This document shows positions 26,099-34,214 of a DNA stretch of 64,000 nucleotides, piece by piece. Numbering within the stretch: position 1 is the first letter of the stretch; each line of letters opens with the position of its first letter. Below the pieces are notes generated by a model. It saw nothing but the letters and a program-made list of their open reading frames with translations, had not been told where the DNA came from and did no database searches. The stretch covers positions 25,955-89,954 of the forward strand of contig JBEKUX010000004.1 of the NCBI GenBank assembly GCA_049514575.1, read 5' to 3'. Both the position numbers and the translations under genes were made by a program. This DNA is from BOG-1184 sp049514575. GTDB taxonomy: Bacteria; Fibrobacterota; Chitinivibrionia; Chitinivibrionales; Chitinispirillaceae.

Positions 26099-27847
26099 TT
26101 GAAAAAGACAGGCGCTCAAATACTGGTGGACGCATTGCAGAAGGAAAACGTGGAGGTCATTTTCGGCTTTCCGGGCGGCCAGGTCATTCCTATTTTCGAC
26201 GCCTTATACGACGTGAAAAAACCGAAGGTCATACTGGTCCGGCACGAACAGGCCGCGGCGCACGCCGCTGACGGCTATGCGCGGGCCACCGGCAGGGTCG
26301 GCGTGTGCCTGGCCACGTCCGGTCCGGGCGCGACCAACCTCGTGACCGGCATAGCGACCGCGTACATGGATTCCATACCCATGGTTGCCCTTACCGGTCA
26401 GGTGCCGACCAAGGTCCTCGGGAGCGACGCTTTTCAGGAGGCCGATATCGCCGGAATCTCCCGGTCAATCACCAAGCACAACTTCCTGGTGAAAACGGTC
26501 GAGGAATTTCCAGTGGCGCTCAAGCAGGCGTTTTATATAGCGCGGACCGGGCGTCCCGGGCCGGTGCTCATCGATATCCCGGCCGACGTGTCGCGGGCGG
26601 TACTTGACAATTATGAATATCCGGAGTCGGTGTCGATCCGCTCCTACAAGCCCAACATGGTGGGACATGTCATGCAGATCAAAAGGGCGGCGGAAGCGAT
26701 CGCGCTATCCAAACGGCCGGTCATCTATGCGGGCGGCGGCATCATTCTTTCGGGCGCACACCGCGAGCTCCGCGCCCTGGCCGAAACGATCAACGCGCCG
26801 GTAACGCTCACGCTCATGGGGCTCGGCGGATTTCCCGGCGATCATCCGCTGTTCATCGGCATGCCGGGCATGCACGGTTCCAAAGCGGCCAATGCCGCGC
26901 TTAGTGAAACTGATCTGCTTGTCTCGATCGGCGTTCGGTTCGATGACCGCGTCACGGGCAATGTGGACCATTTCGCACAGGAAGCCAAAGTCATCCACAT
27001 GGACATCGACCCTTCGGCGATCGCAAAGATCATCAAGGTCGATATCCCGGTGGTGGGCGACGCGAAAATGATACTCGTCGAGCTCAACAAGATCGTCGCG
27101 GCGCGAAAACCCGACGAATGGAACAGCAGGATCGATGCGCTGAAAGCCGATGGCATTTTCACCTATAAGCCGTCGGAGTCGGATGCGGAGATCAAGCCGC
27201 AGATGGTCATTGAGACGCTGTACAAAATAACGAAGGGAAACGCCATTGTCGCGACCGACGTCGGCCAGCACCAGATGTGGACCGCGCACTACTATAAATT
27301 CGTCGAGCCGCGGACGCTGCTCTCTTCCGGCGGCCTGGGCACCATGGGGTTCGGCCTGCCGGCCGCCATGGGAGCGGCCATGTCGAACCCGGGAAAGCCG
27401 GTCATCGACGTGGCGGGCGACGGCTCCATTCAGATGAACATACAGGAGCTGGCCACCATTTCGCTCAACCATATCCCGGTGAAGATCGTCATCATCAACA
27501 ACGGCTGGCTCGGCATGGTACGGCAGTGGCAGGACCTTTTTTACGACAAGCGACGGAGCTCCACCTGCCTCCGCCGCCAGTCCGGAAGCCGCCTCTGCGC
27601 CGACTGCACGCCCGGCGGGAAATGCGCCCTTGAAAGCGCCTATGTGCCCGACTTCATTGCTCTTGCGGAAAGCTATAAAATTCCGGGGTTCCGCGCCGTG
27701 CAAGTGTCCGAAGTGGAGTCGGTGCTGAAAAAAGGCCTGGCAGTCGACGGGCCCGCGCTCATGGAGTTCATGGTGATCGAGGATGAAAACGTCTTTCCGA
27801 TGGTTCCGGCCGGCAAACCGCTGAGCGCCATCATGCTGGAGGGCTGA
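26099..27847 (+). CDS. ilvB: Acetolactate synthase large (catalytic) subunit
   Basis: This ThDP enzyme condenses pyruvate with pyruvate or 2-oxobutyrate, the first common step to Val, Leu and Ile. The N-domain has the catalytic Glu in VRHEQAAAHAADGYARA, and the C-domain has the ThDP/Mg motif VAGDGSIQMNIQELATI with INN. TTG 26099 is chosen as the start because GGAGG (26089-26093) lies 5 nt upstream and it yields the usual MKKTGAQIL beginning; the in-frame upstream codons lack a ribosome site. A Cys-rich stretch of about 26 residues with C-x9-C-x2-C-x5-C is inserted after the FYDKR motif. It overlaps ilvN by 1 bp (TGATG). Confidence 0.96.
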   Translation: MKKTGAQILVDALQKENVEVIFGFPGGQVIPIFDALYDVKKPKVILVRHEQAAAHAADGYARATGRVGVCLATSGPGATNLVTGIATAYMDSIPMVALTGQVPTKVLGSDAFQEADIAGISRSITKHNFLVKTVEEFPVALKQAFYIARTGRPGPVLIDIPADVSRAVLDNYEYPESVSIRSYKPNMVGHVMQIKRAAEAIALSKRPVIYAGGGIILSGAHRELRALAETINAPVTLTLMGLGGFPGDHPLFIGMPGMHGSKAANAALSETDLLVSIGVRFDDRVTGNVDHFAQEAKVIHMDIDPSAIAKIIKVDIPVVGDAKMILVELNKIVAARKPDEWNSRIDALKADGIFTYKPSESDAEIKPQMVIETLYKITKGNAIVATDVGQHQMWTAHYYKFVEPRTLLSSGGLGTMGFGLPAAMGAAMSNPGKPVIDVAGDGSIQMNIQELATISLNHIPVKIVIINNGWLGMVRQWQDLFYDKRRSSTCLRRQSGSRLCADCTPGGKCALESAYVPDFIALAESYKIPGFRAVQVSEVESVLKKGLAVDGPALMEFMVIEDENVFPMVPAGKPLSAIMLEG

Positions 27848-28329
27848 TGAGTACGCATACCATTTCACTGCTGCTTGAAAACCGTCACGGTGCGCTCTCC
27901 CGCGTCGCCAACCTGTTTTCGAGCAGGGGGTATAACATATCGAGCCTTACCGTCGCCGAAACCGAGGACCCCACGGTCTCCCGCATGACAATCGTCGTGG
28001 CCGGTGAAGAGGACATCCTTGAGCAGATCGTCAAGCAGCTCAACAAGCTGATCGACGTGATCAAGGTGATCGATTTCATCGACCAGCCGATTTTCGAGCG
28101 CGAGCTGCTGCTCATCCGGGTGGACGCGTCACGGTCCAACCGCCGCGATATTCTTGACCTGTGCGACATTTTCGGCGCGCGGATCATGGGCGTTGTCCAG
28201 AAAGCGGTGACGATCGAGCTTACCGGCACCACCGCGAGCATCGACGATTTCATCGCGGTGGTCAAGCCGTACGGCATCAAGGAGATCGTGCGGTCCGGCG
28301 CCGTGGCGATCGCGCAGGGGAAGAATTGA
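27847..28329 (+). CDS. ilvN: Acetolactate synthase regulatory subunit
   Basis: An N-terminal ACT domain (ISLLLENRHGALSRVANLFSSRGYNI) is followed by the C-terminal activation domain, 160 aa in total. It binds valine for feedback inhibition and stimulates IlvB. The ATGA-type overlap with ilvB indicates coupled synthesis. Confidence 0.96.
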   Translation: MSTHTISLLLENRHGALSRVANLFSSRGYNISSLTVAETEDPTVSRMTIVVAGEEDILEQIVKQLNKLIDVIKVIDFIDQPIFERELLLIRVDASRSNRRDILDLCDIFGARIMGVVQKAVTIELTGTTASIDDFIAVVKPYGIKEIVRSGAVAIAQGKN

Positions 28330-28339
28330 AAAGAAGTCG

Positions 28340-28463
28340 TGAGTTATGAGTTTTGAGTAATAAGTGGGATGAAGGGCGTTCGTTACTCAAATGGAATTGC
28401 TTAAAAAGGTTTTCATTAATTATCAGGCAGTTTTAAAAAACTCATGATTCACAACTCATAACT
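28340..28463. repeat. Imperfect inverted repeat in the ilvN-ilvC spacer
   Basis: GAGTTATGAGTTTTGAGTAAT (from 28341, about 21 bp) is mirrored by ATGATTCACAACTCATAACT around 28444-28463. The 80-bp interior is AT-rich. It could be a small mobile remnant or an RNA processing site. Confidence 0.5.
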
Positions 28464-28506
28464 AAAAACTTGTTTTCTATACCAACCTATTCATAAAGGA
28501 GCTTCT

Positions 28507-29607
28507 ATGGCACTGATCGATTTCGGCGGGGTAAAGGAAAACATCGTGACGCGCAAAGAATTTACACTCGAAAAAGCCCGGAAAGTGCTCAGAAAAGAGA
28601 CCGTAGCGGTCATCGGCTACGGCGTCCAGGGTCCTGCCCAAGCGCTCAATATGAAAGACAACGGCGTGTGGGTCATCATCGGCCAGGCCAGAGAATTCAA
28701 AAAAGACTGGGACCGCGCGGTGCGTGACGGCTGGGTCCCCGGTAAAACGCTTTTTCCCATTGAGGAAGCGGTCCGAAAAGGCACCATTATTCAGATGCTG
28801 GTGTCGGACGCGGCGCAGCGCACCATCTGGCCCGCGGTGAAGAAAAACCTGAAGCCCGGCGACGCGCTCTATTTTTCGCACGGGTTCTCTATTGTTTATA
28901 AAGAGCAGACAAAGGTGATCCCGCCGAAAAACGTCGACGTGATCATGGTCGCACCCAAAGGAAGCGGCACGTCGGTCCGCCGCAATTTTCTCTCGGGCGC
29001 AGGGATCAATTCGAGCTTTGCCGTGTTTCAGGACGCCACCGGCCGCGCCAAGGAACGCTGCCTGGCCCTCGGCATCGCGATCGGTTCGGGATATCTGTTC
29101 CCGACCACGTTTCAGAAGGAAGTATACAGCGACCTCACCGGCGAACGCGGCGTACTCATGGGTGCCCTTGCCGGCATAATGCAGGCGCAGTATGACGTGT
29201 TCCGGAAAAACGGCCACAGCCCGTCCGAGGCGTTCAACGAAACGTCCGAGGAGCTTACCCAGAGCCTGATCAGGCTTGTTGACGAAAACGGAATGGACTG
29301 GATGTACTCGAACTGCTCGGTGACCGCGCAGCACGGCGCGCTCAAATGGCGGCCGATTTTCCGGAAGGCGAACCTGCCGGTCTTCGAGAAGCTGTACAGG
29401 TCGGTCAAGGCCGGCCAGGAAACCCGCGAGGTGATCCGCGACTGCGGCGGCAGGGACTATCAGAAGTTTCTCGCAAAGAAACTGGGCGAAATCCATAATT
29501 CCGAAATGTGGCGGGCAGGCGCCGCTGTACGCTCGCTCCGTCCGAAAGAAAAGGCGAAGGTCCTTTCACGAAACGTCAAGGGAATCGGCGGCCGGGGGCA
29601 GAATTGA
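28507..29607 (+). CDS. ilvC: Ketol-acid reductoisomerase
   Basis: The N-terminal Rossmann motif is GYGVQGPAQALNMKDNG. The C-terminal knotted metal-binding domain includes EVYSDLTGERGVLMGA and the EAFNETSEE stretch. It converts acetolactate or acetohydroxybutyrate to the dihydroxy acid using NAD(P)H and Mg. At 366 aa it is slightly longer than a minimal class I enzyme. AAAGGAG lies 6 nt before the ATG. ilvD, the next pathway enzyme, is not in this window. Confidence 0.96.
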   Translation: MALIDFGGVKENIVTRKEFTLEKARKVLRKETVAVIGYGVQGPAQALNMKDNGVWVIIGQAREFKKDWDRAVRDGWVPGKTLFPIEEAVRKGTIIQMLVSDAAQRTIWPAVKKNLKPGDALYFSHGFSIVYKEQTKVIPPKNVDVIMVAPKGSGTSVRRNFLSGAGINSSFAVFQDATGRAKERCLALGIAIGSGYLFPTTFQKEVYSDLTGERGVLMGALAGIMQAQYDVFRKNGHSPSEAFNETSEELTQSLIRLVDENGMDWMYSNCSVTAQHGALKWRPIFRKANLPVFEKLYRSVKAGQETREVIRDCGGRDYQKFLAKKLGEIHNSEMWRAGAAVRSLRPKEKAKVLSRNVKGIGGRGQN

Positions 29608-29702
29608 CCTCACCCTCTGTCTCCCGCTCCTAATAAGGAGAGGGAAAATCAAAAAATCTTTTCCCCTCCCTTTCTGGGGAGGGGATTAAGGGGAGAGGTC
29701 TA
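29604..29702. repeat. Intergenic palindromic element with GACCTC/GAGGTC ends, copy 1
   Basis: The ilvC-leuA spacer starts TTGACCTC at the ilvC stop codon and ends GGGGAGAGGTC. The interior has C/T-rich and G/A-rich runs able to fold on each other (cccctccc with ggggaggg-type). It closely resembles the leuA-leuB spacer. Confidence 0.7.
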
Positions 29703-29735
29703 AAAGGGAAGGCAAAATAGATAACGGTTTAAACT

Positions 29736-31274
29736 ATGAAACAGGAAAAAATCATAATATTCGACACCACGCTCCGCGACGGCGAGCAATCGCTATCGTC
29801 AAGCCTCTCGGTCAAACAGAAGCTCCGGATCGCACGCCAGCTTGCGCGGCTCAACGTGGACGTCATCGAGGCGGGATTTCCGATTTCCTCGCCCGGAGAT
29901 TTCGAGTCGGTGGCCGCAGTGGCAAAGGAAATCCGCACGCCGGTCATCTGCGGGCTTGCCCGCGCAGTCGACAAGGACATAACGGTCTGTGCAAAGGCTG
30001 TCAGGGCCGCTGCGCGGCCGAGGATCCACACGTTTGTCGGCACCTCTCCGATCCATCGCCAGGGTCAGCTCCGCAAGTCGAGGGCCGAAGTGCTGGACAT
30101 GATCAGGCAGAGCGTAAAACTGGCGCGACGTCTCTGTCCTGACGTGGAATTTTCGCCCATGGATGCGGGCCGGACCGAAGAGGACTTCCTCTGTTCGGTG
30201 GTGGAGCTCGCCATCGGCTGCGGCGCCAGGACCATAAACATTCCGGACACCGTGGGCTATACGACGCCCGAACAGTTTGCGGCGCTCATCGACCTGCTGT
30301 TCGACCGCGTCCCGAACATCGACAAGGCCGTCATCTCGGTGCACTGCCACAACGACCTCGGCATGGCAACCGCCAATTCGCTCACTGCGGCGGCTCACGG
30401 CGCGCGGCAGATCGAGTGCGCGGTGAACGGGCTCGGCGAACGTGCCGGAAACACGGCGCTCGAAGAGGTGGTCATGGCCATTAAGGTCCGTAAAGACCTT
30501 TTCGGCGCCGTGACCGGCGTCAACACGCATGAAATCATGCGGACGAGCAGGCTTGTCAGGGAGATCTGCAACATGCCGGTGCAGCCGAACAAGGCGATCG
30601 TCGGCGCGAACGCGTTTGCCCATTCATCGGGCATTCATCAGGACGGCGTGCTCAAGGCGAAGCAGACCTACGAGATCATGACGCCTGAGTCCATAGGGCT
30701 CAAGGAGAGCCGTATGAACCTCACGAGCCGTTCAGGCAGACATATGGTCAAGGCGCGGCTTCAGGCCATGGGGTACCGCGAGTCGGATTTCCGTCTTGAC
30801 GAATTTTACCGCAGGTTTATCGCGCTTGCGGATAAAAAAGGCTCAGTATACGACGACGACCTGATCGCGCTCATGGAGTCCAAAGACGAAAAAGACATGG
30901 AAGACCGCTATACACTCGAATATCTCAACGTATCGAGCGGACGCGGCACCGTGCCTACGGCCACCGCGCGCATTGCGGTTGACGGAAAGGTCCGGCAGGA
31001 AGCGTCGACCGGCGACGGCGCCGTTGATGCTGCCACCAAGGCGATCGACCGTATCATCGGTCACAGCATTACTTTGGAAAATTATCACCTTGAAGCGGTC
31101 ACCGGGGGGCGCGAAGCGCAGGGACGCGTGACCATGTCGGGCAGGTCGCCTGAAGGATTGTTCGTGGGTACCGGCACGTCGACCGATATCGTGGAGGCGT
31201 CTGCGCTTGCCTATATGGACATCATGAACAAGATCGCGCGGATGAGGAAGTTTAAAAGGAAGTTGCCGGAATAA
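29736..31274 (+). CDS. leuA: 2-isopropylmalate synthase
   Basis: A TIM-barrel DRE-type lyase has IFDTTLRDGEQS at the start, VHCHNDLGMATANSL, and NGLGERAGNTALEE. The helical linker and C-terminal LeuA dimer/allosteric domain (about 385-512) suggest leucine feedback. It condenses acetyl-CoA with 2-oxoisovalerate. The length of 512 aa is normal. Confidence 0.95.
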   Translation: MKQEKIIIFDTTLRDGEQSLSSSLSVKQKLRIARQLARLNVDVIEAGFPISSPGDFESVAAVAKEIRTPVICGLARAVDKDITVCAKAVRAAARPRIHTFVGTSPIHRQGQLRKSRAEVLDMIRQSVKLARRLCPDVEFSPMDAGRTEEDFLCSVVELAIGCGARTINIPDTVGYTTPEQFAALIDLLFDRVPNIDKAVISVHCHNDLGMATANSLTAAAHGARQIECAVNGLGERAGNTALEEVVMAIKVRKDLFGAVTGVNTHEIMRTSRLVREICNMPVQPNKAIVGANAFAHSSGIHQDGVLKAKQTYEIMTPESIGLKESRMNLTSRSGRHMVKARLQAMGYRESDFRLDEFYRRFIALADKKGSVYDDDLIALMESKDEKDMEDRYTLEYLNVSSGRGTVPTATARIAVDGKVRQEASTGDGAVDAATKAIDRIIGHSITLENYHLEAVTGGREAQGRVTMSGRSPEGLFVGTGTSTDIVEASALAYMDIMNKIARMRKFKRKLPE

Positions 31275-31279
31275 AATTG

Positions 31280-31392
31280 TTGACCTCTCTTCTCTGTCTC
31301 CTCTCCCCCAGAGAGGGAGAGGAGGGCGTTTTTTTGGAACGTTGCTTTCTTTCCCCTCGCTCTTCGGGAGAGGGGAAACGGGGAGAGGTCAA
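31280..31392. repeat. Intergenic palindromic element with GACCTC/GAGGTC ends, copy 2
   Basis: The ends are perfect 10-bp inverted repeats (TTGACCTCTC and GAGAGGTCAA). Two internal hairpins are visible: ctctccccca/gagagggaga and ttcccctcgctcttcgggagaggggaa. It fills nearly all of the leuA-leuB spacer. Confidence 0.75.
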
Positions 31393-31427
31393 AACGGAAT
31401 GACAACACTTAACAAACAAGGAAGATT

Positions 31428-32492
31428 ATGAAATCGTACAACATCGCCCTCATGCCCGGTGACGGCACTGGGCCGGAGGTGATCCGTGAAGGCGTCAAAG
31501 TATTGAACGCTGTCGGCTCGAAGTATGGAATCAAATTGAACTTTGTAAATTATGACTTCGGCGGCGAACGGTACATGCGTACCGGCGAAACGCTCCCTGA
31601 CAATGCGCTTGCCGAGCTTAAAAAGCACGACGCGATTTATCTGGGCGCCATCGGTCACCCTGATGTCAAGCCCGGCATACTCGAGCTCGGCATCCTCCTG
31701 AAACTCCGGTTCGCGCTCGACCAGTACATCAATTTACGGCCGGTCAAGCTCTATCCGAACGTCGAGACGCCATTGCGGGACAAGGGGCCGGAACACATCG
31801 ACTTCGTGGTGATCAGGGAAAACACCGGCGACATTTACACGGGCATGGGCGGCGCCACCATGGTGGGGACGCAGAACGAAATCGCAACGCAGATCATGCT
31901 CTATTCGCGGCCGATCGTGGAGCGGTGCGTCAGGTTCGCCTACGACTATACGCGCAAGCGGAACAGGAAAAAGACCCTGACGCTCGTGCATAAATGCAAC
32001 GTGCTGACGTACGTGGGCGACCTGTGGGTGCGCGTGCACAAGGAGGTCGGCGATGCCGATTACAAGGACATCAAACAGGACTACAACCATGTGGACGCGT
32101 GTACCATGTGGATGGTGAAAAGCCCGGAATTCTACGACGTGATCGTGACCGCGAACCTCTTCGGCGACATCATCACCGATCTGGGCGCCATGATCCAGGG
32201 CGGCATGGGCATCGCTGCAGGCGGCAACATCAATCCCGAAGGCGTGTCCATGTTCGAACCCATCGGAGGCAGCGCTCCGAAATATACGGGCAAGAACGTG
32301 ATCAATCCCCTTGCGGCGATCTGTGCGGGCGGCATGATGCTCGAAACGCTCGGCGAACCAAAAGCCGCGGCAGCGGTTGACACAGCCGTCCATGACGCGC
32401 TTGCGTCGGGAAAAATCAAGAGCCTCTCGGCCGGCCGCATGGGCATGGGCACCACCCAGGTCGGCGACCTCGTGGCGTCGATGGTGAAATGA
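31428..32492 (+). CDS. leuB: 3-isopropylmalate dehydrogenase
   Basis: This beta-decarboxylating dehydrogenase has the ALMPGDGTGPEV start, substrate-binding LRPVKLYPN and IRENTGDIYTG, and C-terminal metal/NAD regions (LFGDIITDLGA, EPIGGSAPKYTGKNVINPLA). Position between leuA and cimA supports leucine synthesis, and with cimA it would also serve the citramalate route to 2-oxobutyrate. AAGGAAG lies 4 nt before the ATG. leuCD is not in the window. Confidence 0.92.
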   Translation: MKSYNIALMPGDGTGPEVIREGVKVLNAVGSKYGIKLNFVNYDFGGERYMRTGETLPDNALAELKKHDAIYLGAIGHPDVKPGILELGILLKLRFALDQYINLRPVKLYPNVETPLRDKGPEHIDFVVIRENTGDIYTGMGGATMVGTQNEIATQIMLYSRPIVERCVRFAYDYTRKRNRKKTLTLVHKCNVLTYVGDLWVRVHKEVGDADYKDIKQDYNHVDACTMWMVKSPEFYDVIVTANLFGDIITDLGAMIQGGMGIAAGGNINPEGVSMFEPIGGSAPKYTGKNVINPLAAICAGGMMLETLGEPKAAAAVDTAVHDALASGKIKSLSAGRMGMGTTQVGDLVASMVK

Positions 32493-32502
32493 TAACAATA
32501 AT

Positions 32503-32529
32503 GTAGGGGCGGGGTAACCCCGCCCCTAC
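32503..32529. repeat. Dispersed palindrome, GTAGGGGCGGGG type
   Basis: The 13-bp arms gtaggggcggggt and their exact complement surround a single base. It sits in the leuB-cimA spacer and is a member of the same palindrome type as 18888 and 22100. Confidence 0.8.
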
Positions 32530-32541
32530 GAAAAATTTTAT

Positions 32542-34131
32542 ATGAAAAACAAAAAACAAATAACGCTGTACGACACAACCCTGCGCGACGGCAACCAGGG
32601 GCTGGGCATACACCTTTCGCTCCCGGATAAGCTCAGAATCACCGAGAAACTTGACGAACTCGGCATCCACTACATCGAAGGCGGATGGCCCAACCCGACG
32701 AACGCCATCGACACCGAGTATTACCGTGAAGTCAGGAAGCTGAAGCTCGCGGCAAAGATAGCGGCTTTCGGGAGCACCCGCCGGCCCGGAGGCCGCGCAA
32801 CAACAGACCCTTTTGTGACCATGCTTGTCAAAAGCGACACGCCGGTGGTCACGGTATTCGGCAAGACGTGGGACATGCAGGTCAGAAAGGTCCTGGGGAC
32901 ATCGCTCGATGAAAACCTGGCTATGATCGACGATACGGTCGCGTTTTGTAAAAAGTACGGCCGTGAGGTGGTTTACGACGCCGAGCATTTTTTCGACGGC
33001 TACAAGGCAAACCCTGACTATGCGTTTAAAACACTGCAGGCCGCGTGCGACGCCGGGGCCGATGTCCTTGTCCTTTGCGATACGAACGGCGGTATGCTTC
33101 CGGATGAATTCGTAACGATATTCCGCGACGTGCGGTCGCGGATAGGCGCGAAACTCGGCGTCCACCTGCACAATGACACCGGGTGCGCAGATGCGATGTC
33201 GTGCCTCGGCGTCCTGGAAGGCGCGGACCAGGTGCAGGGAACCATGAACGGCATGGGTGAACGGTGTGGAAACGCAAACCTCTGCACGATCATTCCCAAC
33301 CTGCAGCTCAAACGCGGCCTTTCCATGGTGTCACCGCGGCAGCTTTCGCTTTTAACGTCGGTATCAGTGTTCATGACCGAGATCGCCAATACCGTACCGG
33401 ACGTGAGGCAGCCATATGTCGGTGAAGCGGCCTTTGCGCACAAAGCCGGGGCACATGCCGATGCGGTCCGCAAAGTACGGAAATCGTTCGAGCATGTCAC
33501 CCCCGACAGCGTGGGCAATAAACGTCAATTCGTCATATCGCACCAGGCCGGATCGAGCACGATTCTGGAAAAGCTCACAAACGTCATGCCTGGCCTTGAT
33601 AAAAAAGATACCCGCGTGAAAAAGCTTCTTTCCCGAATCAAGGAACTTGAGGCTTCGGGCTACCAGTTCGAAGCGGCCGAAGGGTCATTCGAGCTCATCG
33701 CCCGGGAAATGCTCGGCCAGTATGTTGAGCCATTCGACGTGATGGGTTTCCATGTCACCGAAGAGAAACGGGAAAACGGAACGCTTTTTTCCGAGGCGAC
33801 GATCAAGGTGAAGGAGTACGATGTCATCGAACACACGGCGGCAGAAGGCGACGGCCCGGTCAATGCGCTCGACAATGCTCTGCGCAAGGCGCTCGTCAAA
33901 TTCTACCCGTCGCTTGCCGACGTCAAACTCGAAGACTTCAAGGTGCGCGTTCTTGACGGACGCGACGGCACCGGCGCCAAGGTGCGGGTGCTCATCGAAT
34001 CGTCCGACGGCGTTTCGCGGTGGGGAACCGTCGGCGTTTCCACCAACATCATTGAAGCGTCGTGGCTGGCGCTGATCGATGGCCTTAAGTATAAGTTGAT
34101 GAAAGAAAAATTAAAGATTAAAAAGAAATAA
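32542..34131 (+). CDS. cimA: (R)-citramalate synthase
   Basis: The 529-aa DRE-type lyase has the citramalate synthase features YDTTLRDGNQGLGI, YIEGGWPNPTN and HLHNDTGCADAMS, plus a C-terminal regulatory LeuA-type domain (about 405-525). It condenses acetyl-CoA and pyruvate, giving 2-oxobutyrate for isoleucine without threonine. The short spacer and same strand place it in the ilv-leu operon. No clear Shine-Dalgarno is seen before the ATG. Confidence 0.93.
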   Translation: MKNKKQITLYDTTLRDGNQGLGIHLSLPDKLRITEKLDELGIHYIEGGWPNPTNAIDTEYYREVRKLKLAAKIAAFGSTRRPGGRATTDPFVTMLVKSDTPVVTVFGKTWDMQVRKVLGTSLDENLAMIDDTVAFCKKYGREVVYDAEHFFDGYKANPDYAFKTLQAACDAGADVLVLCDTNGGMLPDEFVTIFRDVRSRIGAKLGVHLHNDTGCADAMSCLGVLEGADQVQGTMNGMGERCGNANLCTIIPNLQLKRGLSMVSPRQLSLLTSVSVFMTEIANTVPDVRQPYVGEAAFAHKAGAHADAVRKVRKSFEHVTPDSVGNKRQFVISHQAGSSTILEKLTNVMPGLDKKDTRVKKLLSRIKELEASGYQFEAAEGSFELIAREMLGQYVEPFDVMGFHVTEEKRENGTLFSEATIKVKEYDVIEHTAAEGDGPVNALDNALRKALVKFYPSLADVKLEDFKVRVLDGRDGTGAKVRVLIESSDGVSRWGTVGVSTNIIEASWLALIDGLKYKLMKEKLKIKKK

Positions 34132-34150
34132 TTGATAAATAATTATTTTT

Positions 34151-34179
34151 TGCTAAAGCCTCCTGCGGAGCCTTTAGCT
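34151..34179. repeat. Short MITE-like copy consisting only of the two ends
   Basis: gctaaagcctcc, a 3-nt centre, and ggagcctttagc form an 11-of-12 matched palindrome. Its ends match those of the larger elements at 25396 and 36751, and AT-rich flanks (TAATTATTTTT, AAATAATAATT) are shared too. Confidence 0.7.
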
Positions 34180-34214
34180 CATGAAATAATAATTAATGAT
34201 TTAGGAGAATTTCT

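Noticed and set aside
26705..27868. 387-codon open frame antisense to ilvB
   Set aside because: Arg/His/Asp-rich translation with no domain; it mirrors the codon pattern of ilvB, whose function is certain.
28477..29496. 339-codon open frame antisense to ilvC
   Set aside because: Shadow of a GC-rich conserved gene; no ribosome site and no recognisable protein.
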